Origin: Taklimakanibacter sp021828105
GTDB lineage: Bacteria > Pseudomonadota > Alphaproteobacteria > Rhizobiales > Aestuariivirgaceae
DNA: 64,000 bases
Assembly (NCBI GenBank): GCA_021828105.1
Contig: JAKATG010000007.1
Location: 124,001 to 188,000, forward strand
Direction: 5' to 3'
The notes beneath the pieces were generated by a model. That model did no database searches and had not been told where the DNA came from. It saw only the letters and a list, made by a program, of their open reading frames with translations. Shown here in pieces: positions 49,339-57,782 of the stretch. The position numbers and the translations under genes are program-made. The first letter of the stretch is position 1. Every line of letters starts with the position of its first letter.

Positions 49339-50823
49339 ATGCCCCATTCGGATAAGACCAGTTCCGCGCTGACACCCCCTGAAGTGCGCTCGATCATCTT
49401 CGGCGTGATGGTGGCGATGTTCCTCGCCGCCCTCGACCAGACCATTGTCGCGACCGCCATGCCGACGATCGGGCGGCTGCTCGGCGATTTCGAGAATCTC
49501 CCCTGGGTCGTCACCACCTATCTCCTGACCTCGACGGCGGTCACCCCGCTCTATGGCAAGATATCAGACATCGCCGGAAGGCGCGTGACGCTGCTGGTGG
49601 CCATCGGCATATTCATCGTGGGCTCGATCCTCTGCGCCCTTGCGCCGACGATGCTGGCCCTGATCCTGGCGCGGGCGCTCCAGGGCTTGGGCGGCGGCGG
49701 GCTGATCTCGCTGGCGCAGACCATCATCGCCGATATCGTGTCGCCCAAGGAACGGCCGCGCTATCAGGGCTATATCGCCAGCGTCTTCGCGACATCGAGC
49801 ATCGCCGGGCCGGCGCTCGGCGGCTTCATGGCCGAAAAACTGCATTGGTCGGCGATCTTCTGGATCAACCTGCCGCTCGGCCTCCTGGCCTTCTGGATGA
49901 CGAATTCGCTGCTCAAGAAGCTGCCGCGGCATGAGAAGCCGCATAGGCTCGACTTCCTCGGCGCCGGGCTGATGATCATCGCCACCACCGCCCTGTTGTT
50001 GGCGCTGAGCCTCGGCGGCCCGCATTACGCCTGGACATCGGCGCCGATCCTCGGCCTGCTCGCGGCCTTTCTCCTGTTCTCGATCGCCTTCATTGCCCGC
50101 CTGAAGACCGCGCCCGAGCCCTTGATCCCCATCGAAATCCTTGCCAACCCTGTCGTCGCGATGGGCATCGCCGCGGCCTGCTCGGCCATCGGCGTATTCA
50201 TCGGCCTCACCATCTACACGCCGATTTTCCTCGAGGGCATGTATGGGCTCACCGCCAGCCAGTCCGGCTTCACGCTCATCCCGCTGATGGTGGGCACGGT
50301 CGCGGGGGCCACCCTCTCGGGCCGCCTGATGGCGCGCATCACGCATTATAAGCGCCCCACGATGGCGGGCCTCGCCATTGCCGCCGCCTGCCTCGCAGGG
50401 GTGTCGCTCGCGCCGCAAGGCCTGCCGCTTGCCGCCCTGGCAGTGATCCTGACGGTGGCGTCCGTCGGCCTCGGCACGGTGTTCCCCCTCACTTTGGTGG
50501 CGATCCAGAATGCCGTGCAGCCGCATCAGATGGGCACGGCCACAGGCACATTGAACTTCTTCCGCTCGCTGGGCGGCGCCTTGATCGTCGCCGCCTTCGG
50601 GGCCATCGTGATCGGCAGCCTGCCGGCGGACATGGCGGCTCATGTCACTATAGAAAACCTCGCGAGCACCTTCGCCGCCGCCGGCCGCGATATCGGCTCG
50701 GTCTTCCGTTGGGTCTTCAGTGCCGCGACCTTGGGCTTGCTGGTGGCTCTTGCGAGCCTCTCTGCGATGGAAGAGCGACCTTTGCGCACTTTCACGCGGC
50801 CGGCTGCGGGAGCAGCGGAGTGA
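49339..50823 (+). CDS. MFS transporter, DHA2 (EmrB/QacA-type, 14 helices)
   Basis: A 494-residue membrane protein with about 14 helices and the DHA2 motifs LDQTIVATAMPTIGRLLGD and GKISDIAGRRVTLLVAI. Family members export drugs and small metabolites with proton exchange. It starts 55 bases after xsc, and its stop overlaps the GTG of acetate kinase. In this position it might export sulfite, acetate or another product, but DHA2 proteins are usually drug exporters, so this is speculation. Confidence 0.9.
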   Translation: MPHSDKTSSALTPPEVRSIIFGVMVAMFLAALDQTIVATAMPTIGRLLGDFENLPWVVTTYLLTSTAVTPLYGKISDIAGRRVTLLVAIGIFIVGSILCALAPTMLALILARALQGLGGGGLISLAQTIIADIVSPKERPRYQGYIASVFATSSIAGPALGGFMAEKLHWSAIFWINLPLGLLAFWMTNSLLKKLPRHEKPHRLDFLGAGLMIIATTALLLALSLGGPHYAWTSAPILGLLAAFLLFSIAFIARLKTAPEPLIPIEILANPVVAMGIAAACSAIGVFIGLTIYTPIFLEGMYGLTASQSGFTLIPLMVGTVAGATLSGRLMARITHYKRPTMAGLAIAAACLAGVSLAPQGLPLAALAVILTVASVGLGTVFPLTLVAIQNAVQPHQMGTATGTLNFFRSLGGALIVAAFGAIVIGSLPADMAAHVTIENLASTFAAAGRDIGSVFRWVFSAATLGLLVALASLSAMEERPLRTFTRPAAGAAE

Positions 50824-51848
50824 CCCTCCTCGTCGTCAATGCCGGATCCTCGACCCTCAAATTCGCGCTGTTGGAGGAGCGTCCGGAGCTCGCCTTGCGG
50901 TTCAAGGACCAGGTCCAGGGCGCCGGCTCGCAAGCGCTCGCCGCGCTCTTTGCCCGCCTCGCGGCCGAAAAGATCGATGTCACCGGGCTTGCCGGCATCG
51001 GCCATCGCATCGTCCATGGCGGCACCGAATTCTCAGGGCCCGTCCTCGTCGATGATAATATCGAGGCGAAGCTCAACCGCTTGCGCCCGCTCGCGCCGTT
51101 GCATCAACCCTACGGCCTCGATGCCCTGCGCTTACTTCGGGAAAAGGCGCCGAGTATCCCGCAGGTCGCCTGCTTCGACACGGCCTTCCATGCGACCCAG
51201 CCCGAGATCGCCGCACGCTTCCCTTTGCCCGCGTCCTATTTCGAGCGCGGCTATCGGCGATATGGCTTTCACGGCCTCAATTACGAGCATGTCGTCTCGG
51301 CACTTCCGGCGCAAACGGGAGCGCCCCTTCCGCGGCGCCTCCTCATCGCCCATCTCGGCAATGGCGCCAGCCTCTGTGCCGTGAAGGATGGCCGGTCGGT
51401 CGCCACCACCATGGGATATTCGACGCTCGATGGGCTGGTGATGGGGACACGGCCCGGCGCCCTCGATCCCGGCGTCGTTCTAGCGATCATGAAGGATGAT
51501 CGTCTAACGCCTGAAGAAATGGAGGAAATCCTCTACCGGAAAAGCGGCCTCCTGGGCTTGAGCGGCCTCACCAGCGACATGCGCTCGCTGCTCGAAAGCT
51601 CAGCGCCTCAGGCCCGCAACGCCATCGAGACTTATTGCTACTGGGCCGCGCGGCAGGCGGGCTCCCTCATTGCCGCCATGGGCGGGGTCGACGCCATGGT
51701 TTTCACCGGCGGCATTGGCGAGAACGCCGAGCCTGTCCGCCGACGCATCATTCACCATCTTGCCTGGATAAACGCCCTTCCGGTGCATATTGTGCTAGCC
51801 AATGAAGAAATGGTCATTGCTCGCCACGTAACAGGATTAATTACCTAA
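50820..51848 (+). CDS. ackA: acetate kinase, compact form
   Basis: A 342-residue acetokinase with LLVVNAGSSTLKFALLE, HRIVHGG, FDTAFHATQPEIA, RRYGFHGLNYEHV, LGNGASLCAV, GYSTLDGLVMGTRPGALDPG and FTGGIGENAEPVR. All the catalytic elements are present, but it is about 50-60 residues shorter than most AckA proteins, so loops are trimmed. It converts acetyl phosphate and ADP to acetate and ATP. Placed behind xsc, it would conserve the energy of the acetyl phosphate that Xsc makes; most Xsc operons carry pta instead. It starts with GTG overlapping the MFS stop. Confidence 0.92.
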   Translation: MTLLVVNAGSSTLKFALLEERPELALRFKDQVQGAGSQALAALFARLAAEKIDVTGLAGIGHRIVHGGTEFSGPVLVDDNIEAKLNRLRPLAPLHQPYGLDALRLLREKAPSIPQVACFDTAFHATQPEIAARFPLPASYFERGYRRYGFHGLNYEHVVSALPAQTGAPLPRRLLIAHLGNGASLCAVKDGRSVATTMGYSTLDGLVMGTRPGALDPGVVLAIMKDDRLTPEEMEEILYRKSGLLGLSGLTSDMRSLLESSAPQARNAIETYCYWAARQAGSLIAAMGGVDAMVFTGGIGENAEPVRRRIIHHLAWINALPVHIVLANEEMVIARHVTGLIT

Positions 51849-51994
51849 CCCTAGGCACCTTGTTAACAAAAAGTAAAGAATCCACACAAATGCCGGACCT
51901 GTGCCATAATCTGGGTCTTGACTGATACTTTCGACAGGCGCGGGGAAACACCCTGTAGGAATTTTGGGACGGCATACAAGCTGGGAGACAAGGC

Positions 51995-53071
51995 ATGAGT
52001 AAAGCCTTGAGATTGGTATGCGTACTCGCAGCGACCTTGCTCACTACCGCTGGGTCGGTTCAGGGGGAAGACACCAAGGACGTCGCGCGCATGAATGCGG
52101 GCGCTGTCACGCTTATTACCGATGGTAACGATATACAGGCTTCGCATTACGCCGCCGATCTCGCGGCGCTGATGGAAGCCGAGCACGATCTGCGCATTCT
52201 TCCCGTCATGGGACGTGGGCCCGTCGAGGCGCTACGTGACCTCCTCTTCCTGCGCGGCATCGATGCCAGCATCATCCCGTCCGACACGGTCGCCTATATG
52301 CGCAAGCAGGGCCTGGTCGAGGATGTCGAGAAGAAGGTGACCTACATAGCCCGCCTCGGCTCGGCGCAGCTCCATGTGATCGCCCGCAAGGATATCGCGA
52401 CGCTCAAGGATCTCGCCGGCAAGAAGATCAATGTCGGCGCCGCCAGCGAAGCGCGTTTCGTTACGGCAAGCCTGGTTTTCGAGTCCCTCGGCATCAGTTT
52501 CAACGCCGTCGAGGGCCGGGAGACCGAAGCGGCCAAGCTGCTCAAGGACGGGAAGGTCGACGCCATCGTCCTGTTGGCGCCCGAACCCTCGTCCGTCGCC
52601 GAAGAGCTGGCCCGGGCCGGCGACTTCAAACTCCTCAATGTCGCCAGCAATGACGAGCTCGATCGGATCTATGCGCCGGCAATGCTCACCGCCCGGAGCT
52701 ATCGCGGCCTGGCGCCCGAGGGCGCCACCCAGACACTGGGCGTCAGCTATGCGGTTGCCGTCTTCAACTGGAAGAAGGGAACCGATCGCTACTACAAGCT
52801 GCGGAAATTCGCCGACGTCCTCTATTCGGGCATCGGTGATCTGCAGACCGGCCAATGGCAGGCCGCCTGGAATGACGTCAATCTTTCTGCTGACCTTCCG
52901 GGCTGGACCCGCTATGTGAGCGCCGATGAGTGGCTGGCCGACCGCAAGCGGGCTCGGGCCGAGAGCGAGACCAAGGAAGAGGCCGCCCTCAAGGCCGCGT
53001 TCCAGTCCTATCTCGAGCGGAGCAATGCCGGCATCGATTTGAGCGAGATGAAGTCGAGCGCGCTTCAGTAA
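51995..53071 (+). CDS. TAXI-family (TRAP-type) solute-binding protein
   Basis: A 358-residue secreted protein with a signal peptide (ALRLVCVLAATLLTTAGSVQG). The TAXI pattern is seen in ILPVMGRGPVEALRDLLFLRGIDASI and KKINVGAASEARFVTASLVFESLGI (positions near 65 and 145). Family members usually feed TRAP permeases or act as sensory binding proteins; here no TRAP permease gene follows. The C-terminal 50 residues are charged and may be a coiled region. It starts after GGGAGACAAGGC, and the next gene follows after 26 bases. Confidence 0.82.
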   Translation: MSKALRLVCVLAATLLTTAGSVQGEDTKDVARMNAGAVTLITDGNDIQASHYAADLAALMEAEHDLRILPVMGRGPVEALRDLLFLRGIDASIIPSDTVAYMRKQGLVEDVEKKVTYIARLGSAQLHVIARKDIATLKDLAGKKINVGAASEARFVTASLVFESLGISFNAVEGRETEAAKLLKDGKVDAIVLLAPEPSSVAEELARAGDFKLLNVASNDELDRIYAPAMLTARSYRGLAPEGATQTLGVSYAVAVFNWKKGTDRYYKLRKFADVLYSGIGDLQTGQWQAAWNDVNLSADLPGWTRYVSADEWLADRKRARAESETKEEAALKAAFQSYLERSNAGIDLSEMKSSALQ

Positions 53072-53097
53072 CTGGCGCCGGGTTTGAGGAGTTTGTG

Positions 53098-54501
53098 ATG
53101 AAGTCGAAGCGCGCCAAGAAACCTGCGCCGGAAGCCGAGCAGGAAGGCGAGGAAGCGGATCGGGGCCTATGGTTCCTGGGCCGCGAGCTGAAAGGCAAGC
53201 CCAAAGCGGACAAGGCCGAGAAGCCGGCCAAAGAGGCAGAGCCTGCCCAGAAGAAACCGGACAAGACCGCGCAACCGCAACAAGAGGCTGCCGAGAATCC
53301 GCGCGAGCGGGGGCCGAGCCAGCTCGAAGCCTATATGCGCTATGCCAAGATGCGCGAGCCGCGCGAGGACGAGTCACTCGCGCCGATCGGCAACCGCCGG
53401 TTTGTGCCGGGTGAGCATAACGCCGCGAGCAACGAGAACGAGATCGACTGGGATGACGAGACGCCGCGGCGCCGCCGCCGTCCGCCACGCCGCGCTTCGG
53501 GCGGCTTGCGGCTGCGGGACGCCGTTATCGCCGGCTTCGCTTCCATCGCCGTCGGCGCGCTCGGTGGCGCCGTCGTCTATGACCGGGCCAATGGCGGCGA
53601 GCTCAGCGAAACCGCCTTCGACTCGATCGGCGCCTTCCTGACCGGCCTCAATATCCAGGACAATGCCGTCGCTGCCGCCAATACCGGGGCGATCGTGCCG
53701 GAAAGCCGCAGCACGCCGGGATCGTTCAAGAAGCCGGTCACCACAGCAAGGCTTGATGTCAGTGATGCCAAGGGGAATGTGAACACGCCGATCCCGCTGT
53801 CGATCAGCGCGGAGCCGGGACAACCGGACCAGGACATCGCCCTGCGCCTCACCGGCCTGCCGGCCGATGCCTATCTCACCGCCGGCACCAAGCTCGCGAA
53901 CAATGCCTGGCTGCTGAAGCGCGGCGAGGCCCAGGGCGTCAAGCTCATGGTGCCCAAGGCCGAGAGCTCGTCCCTCCTCATCAATGTCGAAGCGATCGAA
54001 CCGCGTACCGGCGATCTCGCGGCGCCGAGCGAGGAGATCAAGGTCGCCCTCGATGTGCCGGCACCAACGGCCGCATCGAAAGTACTGCCCGCCTCCGCGC
54101 CGGCGACCGATACGGTAAAGCGGAATTTCAACCTGCCCCCCGCCGCATCACCGCATGAGACTGCTGCTGCGGCCCAACCGATCCCGGCGCCCATGGAAAG
54201 CAAGACCAAGACGGGTACGGCGGACAGCGCGACGCTGCTGCGCAATGGCGACAAGCTTCTCGACATCGGCGACTTCACCGCGGCGCGCGCCTTCTTCCGC
54301 CGGGCGCGCGATCTCGGCGACCGCGAAGCCTCGCTGCGCCTCGGCAAGACCTATGATCCGGTCGTGTTCCGCGAGAAGAATGTGCAAGGCCTCAAGCCCG
54401 ATCCCACCATGGCGCTCAAATACTACCTCGAGGCGCGCACCGCCGGAATCGAGGATGCCGACACCGCCATCAACGGCCTCGAGAGCTGGCTGAAGCAGTA
54501 G
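53098..54501 (+). CDS. single-helix membrane protein with C-terminal Sel1/TPR-like repeats
   Basis: A 467-residue protein. Residues 1-140 are charged and low in complexity and end in an arginine-rich stretch (PRRRRRPPRRASGG); residues 142-163 form one membrane helix (AVIAGFASIAVGALGGAVVY); the remainder would be periplasmic. Residues 395-465 look like helical repeats of Sel1/TPR form (LLDIGDFTAARAFFRRARDLGDREAS, then MALKYYLEARTAGIEDA). No enzyme motif is seen. It follows the TAXI protein closely, so the two probably work together, perhaps as a sensor or a scaffold. Confidence 0.75.
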   Translation: MKSKRAKKPAPEAEQEGEEADRGLWFLGRELKGKPKADKAEKPAKEAEPAQKKPDKTAQPQQEAAENPRERGPSQLEAYMRYAKMREPREDESLAPIGNRRFVPGEHNAASNENEIDWDDETPRRRRRPPRRASGGLRLRDAVIAGFASIAVGALGGAVVYDRANGGELSETAFDSIGAFLTGLNIQDNAVAAANTGAIVPESRSTPGSFKKPVTTARLDVSDAKGNVNTPIPLSISAEPGQPDQDIALRLTGLPADAYLTAGTKLANNAWLLKRGEAQGVKLMVPKAESSSLLINVEAIEPRTGDLAAPSEEIKVALDVPAPTAASKVLPASAPATDTVKRNFNLPPAASPHETAAAAQPIPAPMESKTKTGTADSATLLRNGDKLLDIGDFTAARAFFRRARDLGDREASLRLGKTYDPVVFREKNVQGLKPDPTMALKYYLEARTAGIEDADTAINGLESWLKQ

Positions 54502-54552
54502 CCCGCGCACCGAGGGCCGATCACGAGGCGTTGCCTCTCCTCCGCTCCACTC

Positions 54553-54646
54553 CGTCCTGGCCGGGCTTGACCCGGCCATCCAGTCCTTCAATTTGGAAAC
54601 GGTCTGACGGAAAGACTGGATGGCCGCCTCAAGGGCGGCCATGACG
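54553..54646. repeat. RIME-like intergenic inverted repeat
   Basis: CGTCCTGGCCGGGCTTGACC at the left and a partly complementary GGATGGCCGCCTCAAGGGCGGCCATGACG region at the right (54616-54646) form a long imperfect inverted repeat with an internal spacer. Elements of this kind, with the core TGGCCGGGCTTGACCCGGCCAT cut here by position 54558-54579, are scattered between genes in Rhizobiales. It lies between convergent genes at their 3' ends, a usual location, and may serve as a bidirectional terminator. Confidence 0.65.
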
Positions 54647-54655
54647 AGATGGGGA

Positions 54656-56284
54656 TCACGAAGTTGGCCGCCCGAACAGCGCGTTATAGAGCTTACGGTC
54701 GCGGCCATAGACGTCCGGGCGGAACTCGATCATGCCGGCATCGCCTCTGAAGGCCGTGCCGTAGATGAGATGCACCGGGATGTGGTCGGTGAACGATGCC
54801 CGCGTGGTCTTGCCGCTGGCCCAGGCCGAATCCATCCGCGCCTTCGACCAGCCGCCGAGATCGGGCACCAGCCCATAAGCCAGTTCGACCGGACGCGACA
54901 GCCTGATGCAGCCATGGCTGAAAGCCCTCGCCGTCTGCAGGAACTTGTCCTTGGCCGGCGTGTCATGGAGATAGATATTGTGCTTGTTGGGCATCATGAA
55001 CTTGACCTTGCCCAAGGCATTCTTCGGTCCGGGCTTCTGGCGGAAGGTGAAGGGGAATTTGCCGGGCCCATAGGCCGACCAGTCGATCGATCCCCAGGAG
55101 GCGAGTTTGCCCGCGACGAAGACCTCGAAATCACCCGCATAGGCAAAAGGATTGCGCCTGAGCCGCGGCAGCATCTCCTTGGTGGCGATGCTGTAGGGCA
55201 CCGTCCAGGTCGGATTGAACTCGACATATTCGAGCTCGTCGGAAAATTCCGGCGTCTGTGTCGCCGGCGCCCCCACTACTGTGTTCATCCGGTCGATGAT
55301 GGTGTTGGCCTGGATACGCTGCAGCTCGAAAGAGGCGATATTGACGAGGAAATGATAGTCGCCGAGATTTTCCGGCATCCAGCGCCAGCGTTCCATATTG
55401 AGCATGATCTGGCGTACGCGCTCCTCGACCGGCACGTTCATGGCGATGATCGTCTGCTTGCCGATGAGGCCTTTCGCCTCGAGCCCGTGCCGCGCCTGGA
55501 AGCGCTTCACGCCGATGGCGAGCTGCTCGTCATAGAAATCGGGATCGCCCGGCGTCTGCCACTCATAATCGCCGGTGGCGCCGAGCAGCTTGCGCACCTC
55601 GGCGACGCGCGGCTCGGTCATGCCAGGCTTCAAATTCTCGCCAGGCTCGATCGTGCCCCAGCCTCCCTTGGCTTCGAGATCGCGATAGTCCCGGAGGAGC
55701 TTCTTCAACGCCTGGTATTGCGGGTTCTTCGGCTCGAACACATTGAGATACTGGGTGGGCCCGCGATATTTGTTCATGTCGGTCAGGACAGCCAGCACAT
55801 CGACCGTCTTGCGGTTGCGGAAGAGCCGCGGGTCGACCTTCTGCGGGATGACCCGGCCGGTCTTGAGATCGGAGGCATAGGCGACGAAGAAGGCCGAGAA
55901 ATAGAGCTCGGCCCTGGCGGCGCTCATCGGATCATTCGCATCGAGCCCGTCGCGCAGATCGATCAGCGTGTCGATCGGATAGTCGTCCGGATTGAGCCCG
56001 TCATCCTCGGCATCAAGCAGCCTCTGGATGAAGGGCGTCATGCGCCCGGTGCCGACCCAATAGACGGTGCCGCCATTGTCGACATAGTGGGTCTTGAGCT
56101 GCTGCCTAATGCGCTCCAGTGGCAATTCCAGGCGCTCAGGAGCCGCGAGCATCAGCGCGATCGACGACGTCATGTCGCCATAGGAAGGGCCCGCCGAGCG
56201 ATCGCCTTTGCCGGCGAAGGCGGGCATGGCGAAAGCCAGTGTCACGATGAGCGCCAGCGCTGTCGTCGCACGACGTAAAGTCAT
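54656..56284 (-). CDS. L,D-transpeptidase (YcbB/LdtD-like)
   Basis: A 542-residue periplasmic enzyme with a signal peptide (TALALIVTLAFAMPAFA). A peptidoglycan-binding domain lies around residues 210-270 (MTEPRVAEVRKLLGATGDYE, FQARHGLEAKGLIGKQT), and the YkuD catalytic domain carries the motif HGCIRLSRP with nucleophile Cys459 and HDTPAKDKF before it. It makes 3-3 cross-links or attaches proteins to peptidoglycan. The start at 56284 places the signal peptide at the N-terminus; a longer in-frame start at 56314 is less likely. Confidence 0.9.
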   Translation of the reverse strand: MTLRRATTALALIVTLAFAMPAFAGKGDRSAGPSYGDMTSSIALMLAAPERLELPLERIRQQLKTHYVDNGGTVYWVGTGRMTPFIQRLLDAEDDGLNPDDYPIDTLIDLRDGLDANDPMSAARAELYFSAFFVAYASDLKTGRVIPQKVDPRLFRNRKTVDVLAVLTDMNKYRGPTQYLNVFEPKNPQYQALKKLLRDYRDLEAKGGWGTIEPGENLKPGMTEPRVAEVRKLLGATGDYEWQTPGDPDFYDEQLAIGVKRFQARHGLEAKGLIGKQTIIAMNVPVEERVRQIMLNMERWRWMPENLGDYHFLVNIASFELQRIQANTIIDRMNTVVGAPATQTPEFSDELEYVEFNPTWTVPYSIATKEMLPRLRRNPFAYAGDFEVFVAGKLASWGSIDWSAYGPGKFPFTFRQKPGPKNALGKVKFMMPNKHNIYLHDTPAKDKFLQTARAFSHGCIRLSRPVELAYGLVPDLGGWSKARMDSAWASGKTTRASFTDHIPVHLIYGTAFRGDAGMIEFRPDVYGRDRKLYNALFGRPTS

Positions 56285-56348
56285 TATCCGGCCTCCGCAA
56301 CCCATCCGCATCACATCATCGGCAATCTCAACGATTCAGGCAATGGCG

Positions 56349-57698
56349 TCATACATTGAGCAGCAGATATTCGCGCTCCCACGAGCTGATGACGCGGCGA
56401 TAATGCTGCATCTCCTCGTGCTTGACGTCCTGGAAGGCCTCGACGAATTTCTCGCCCAGCACCTGCTTGAAGGATTTGGTGTAGTTCAACTTGTCGAGCG
56501 CCTCATCGAGGCTGATCGGCAAAGTATGGGCATAGCGATAGGCCGAGCCCTCGACCGGATCGGAAGGCTTCAGCCGCTCGATCATGCCGAGATAGCCGCA
56601 GGCGAGCGAGGCGGCGAAAGCGAGATAGGGATTGGCATCGGCGCCCGGCACGCGGTTCTCGACCCTGAGATTGGAAGGATCGGAGGACGGGACCCTGAGC
56701 GACACCGTGCGGTTGTCGATGGCCCAATGGACATTGGTCGGCGCGTCGGATTCGGGCACCAGCCTGCGGTAGGAGTTCACATTGGGGGCGGCGAGTGGCA
56801 AGGCGGCGGCAAGATAGCGCTGCAAGCCGGCAATATGCGCGAGGAACAGCTTTGACGGCTTGCCGTCCCTGCCGGCAAAGACGTTCTTGCCCGTCTTCAC
56901 GTCCATGACCGACTGGTGGATATGCATCGACGAGCCGGGCTCGTTCTCATGCGGCTTCGCCATGAAGGTCGCATACATGTCGTGCTTCAGCGCCGCCTGG
57001 CGCACGGTGCGCTTGAACAGGAACACCTGGTCGGCGAGCTCGAGCGGATCGCCGTGATTGAAATTGATCTCGAGCTGGGCCGGGCCGCTTTCATGGCTCA
57101 GCGTGTCGACGTCGAGCTCCTGCACTTCGCAGAAATCATAGATGTCCTCGACGATGGGATCGAAATCATTGGCGGCGTCGATGCCATAGGCCTGGCCGCC
57201 CGCCTCCTTGCGCCCCGATCGGCCGACCGCCGCCTCGAGCGGATAGTCGGGATCGATATTGCGCTTGACCAAATAGAATTCGAGCTCGGGAGCGATGACC
57301 GGCCGCCAGCCCTTCTCCTTGTAGAGGTCGAGCACGCGCGTCAGCACATGGCGCGGCGAGATCTCGACCGGCTCGTCATTGAGATGGAAGGCATCGCAGA
57401 TCACCTGCGCGGTCGGCTCCTTGTACCAGGGCACGAGCCTGATGGTGTTGAAGTCGGGCTGCAGATATATATCGATGGCTGAATCGCTGACGGCGGACGT
57501 TTCCCACACATAGCGGCCATTGATGGTCAGAGTGAAAACTTCTTCGGGGATGCGCAAGCCCCGCGACTTGTTGCCTTTCAAAAACTTCGACGGGGGCAAG
57601 ATCTTCCCCCGGGCCGTTCCGGACATATCGGCCACCAAACATTCCACTTCACTGATCCGGCGTTCACTAATCCATTCCTCAAATTTCGCTTGCGACAT
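56349..57698 (-). CDS. puuA: glutamine synthetase-like gamma-glutamylpolyamine synthetase (PuuA type)
   Basis: A 449-residue GS-fold ligase. It has VECLVADMSGTARGKILP near the N-terminus, the ATP/metal-site APELEFYLV, GPAQLEINFNHGDPLELAD, the KPHENEPGSSMHIHQS segment, and the C-terminal RVENRVPGADANPYL. It lacks the normal glutamine synthetase adenylylation loop. PuuA-type enzymes join glutamate to putrescine or a related amine with ATP in the first step of gamma-glutamylated amine degradation. It is divergent from the PuuB-like oxidoreductase, with 84 bases between. Confidence 0.88.
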   Translation of the reverse strand: MSQAKFEEWISERRISEVECLVADMSGTARGKILPPSKFLKGNKSRGLRIPEEVFTLTINGRYVWETSAVSDSAIDIYLQPDFNTIRLVPWYKEPTAQVICDAFHLNDEPVEISPRHVLTRVLDLYKEKGWRPVIAPELEFYLVKRNIDPDYPLEAAVGRSGRKEAGGQAYGIDAANDFDPIVEDIYDFCEVQELDVDTLSHESGPAQLEINFNHGDPLELADQVFLFKRTVRQAALKHDMYATFMAKPHENEPGSSMHIHQSVMDVKTGKNVFAGRDGKPSKLFLAHIAGLQRYLAAALPLAAPNVNSYRRLVPESDAPTNVHWAIDNRTVSLRVPSSDPSNLRVENRVPGADANPYLAFAASLACGYLGMIERLKPSDPVEGSAYRYAHTLPISLDEALDKLNYTKSFKQVLGEKFVEAFQDVKHEEMQHYRRVISSWEREYLLLNV

Positions 57699-57782
57699 GA
57701 TACCCTATAAAATTGTTACGGGGCCTTACCTTAGCCGGGCTTCTTGACGGAGGAAACAGGGATTGGCATTGGTCTAAGGACC

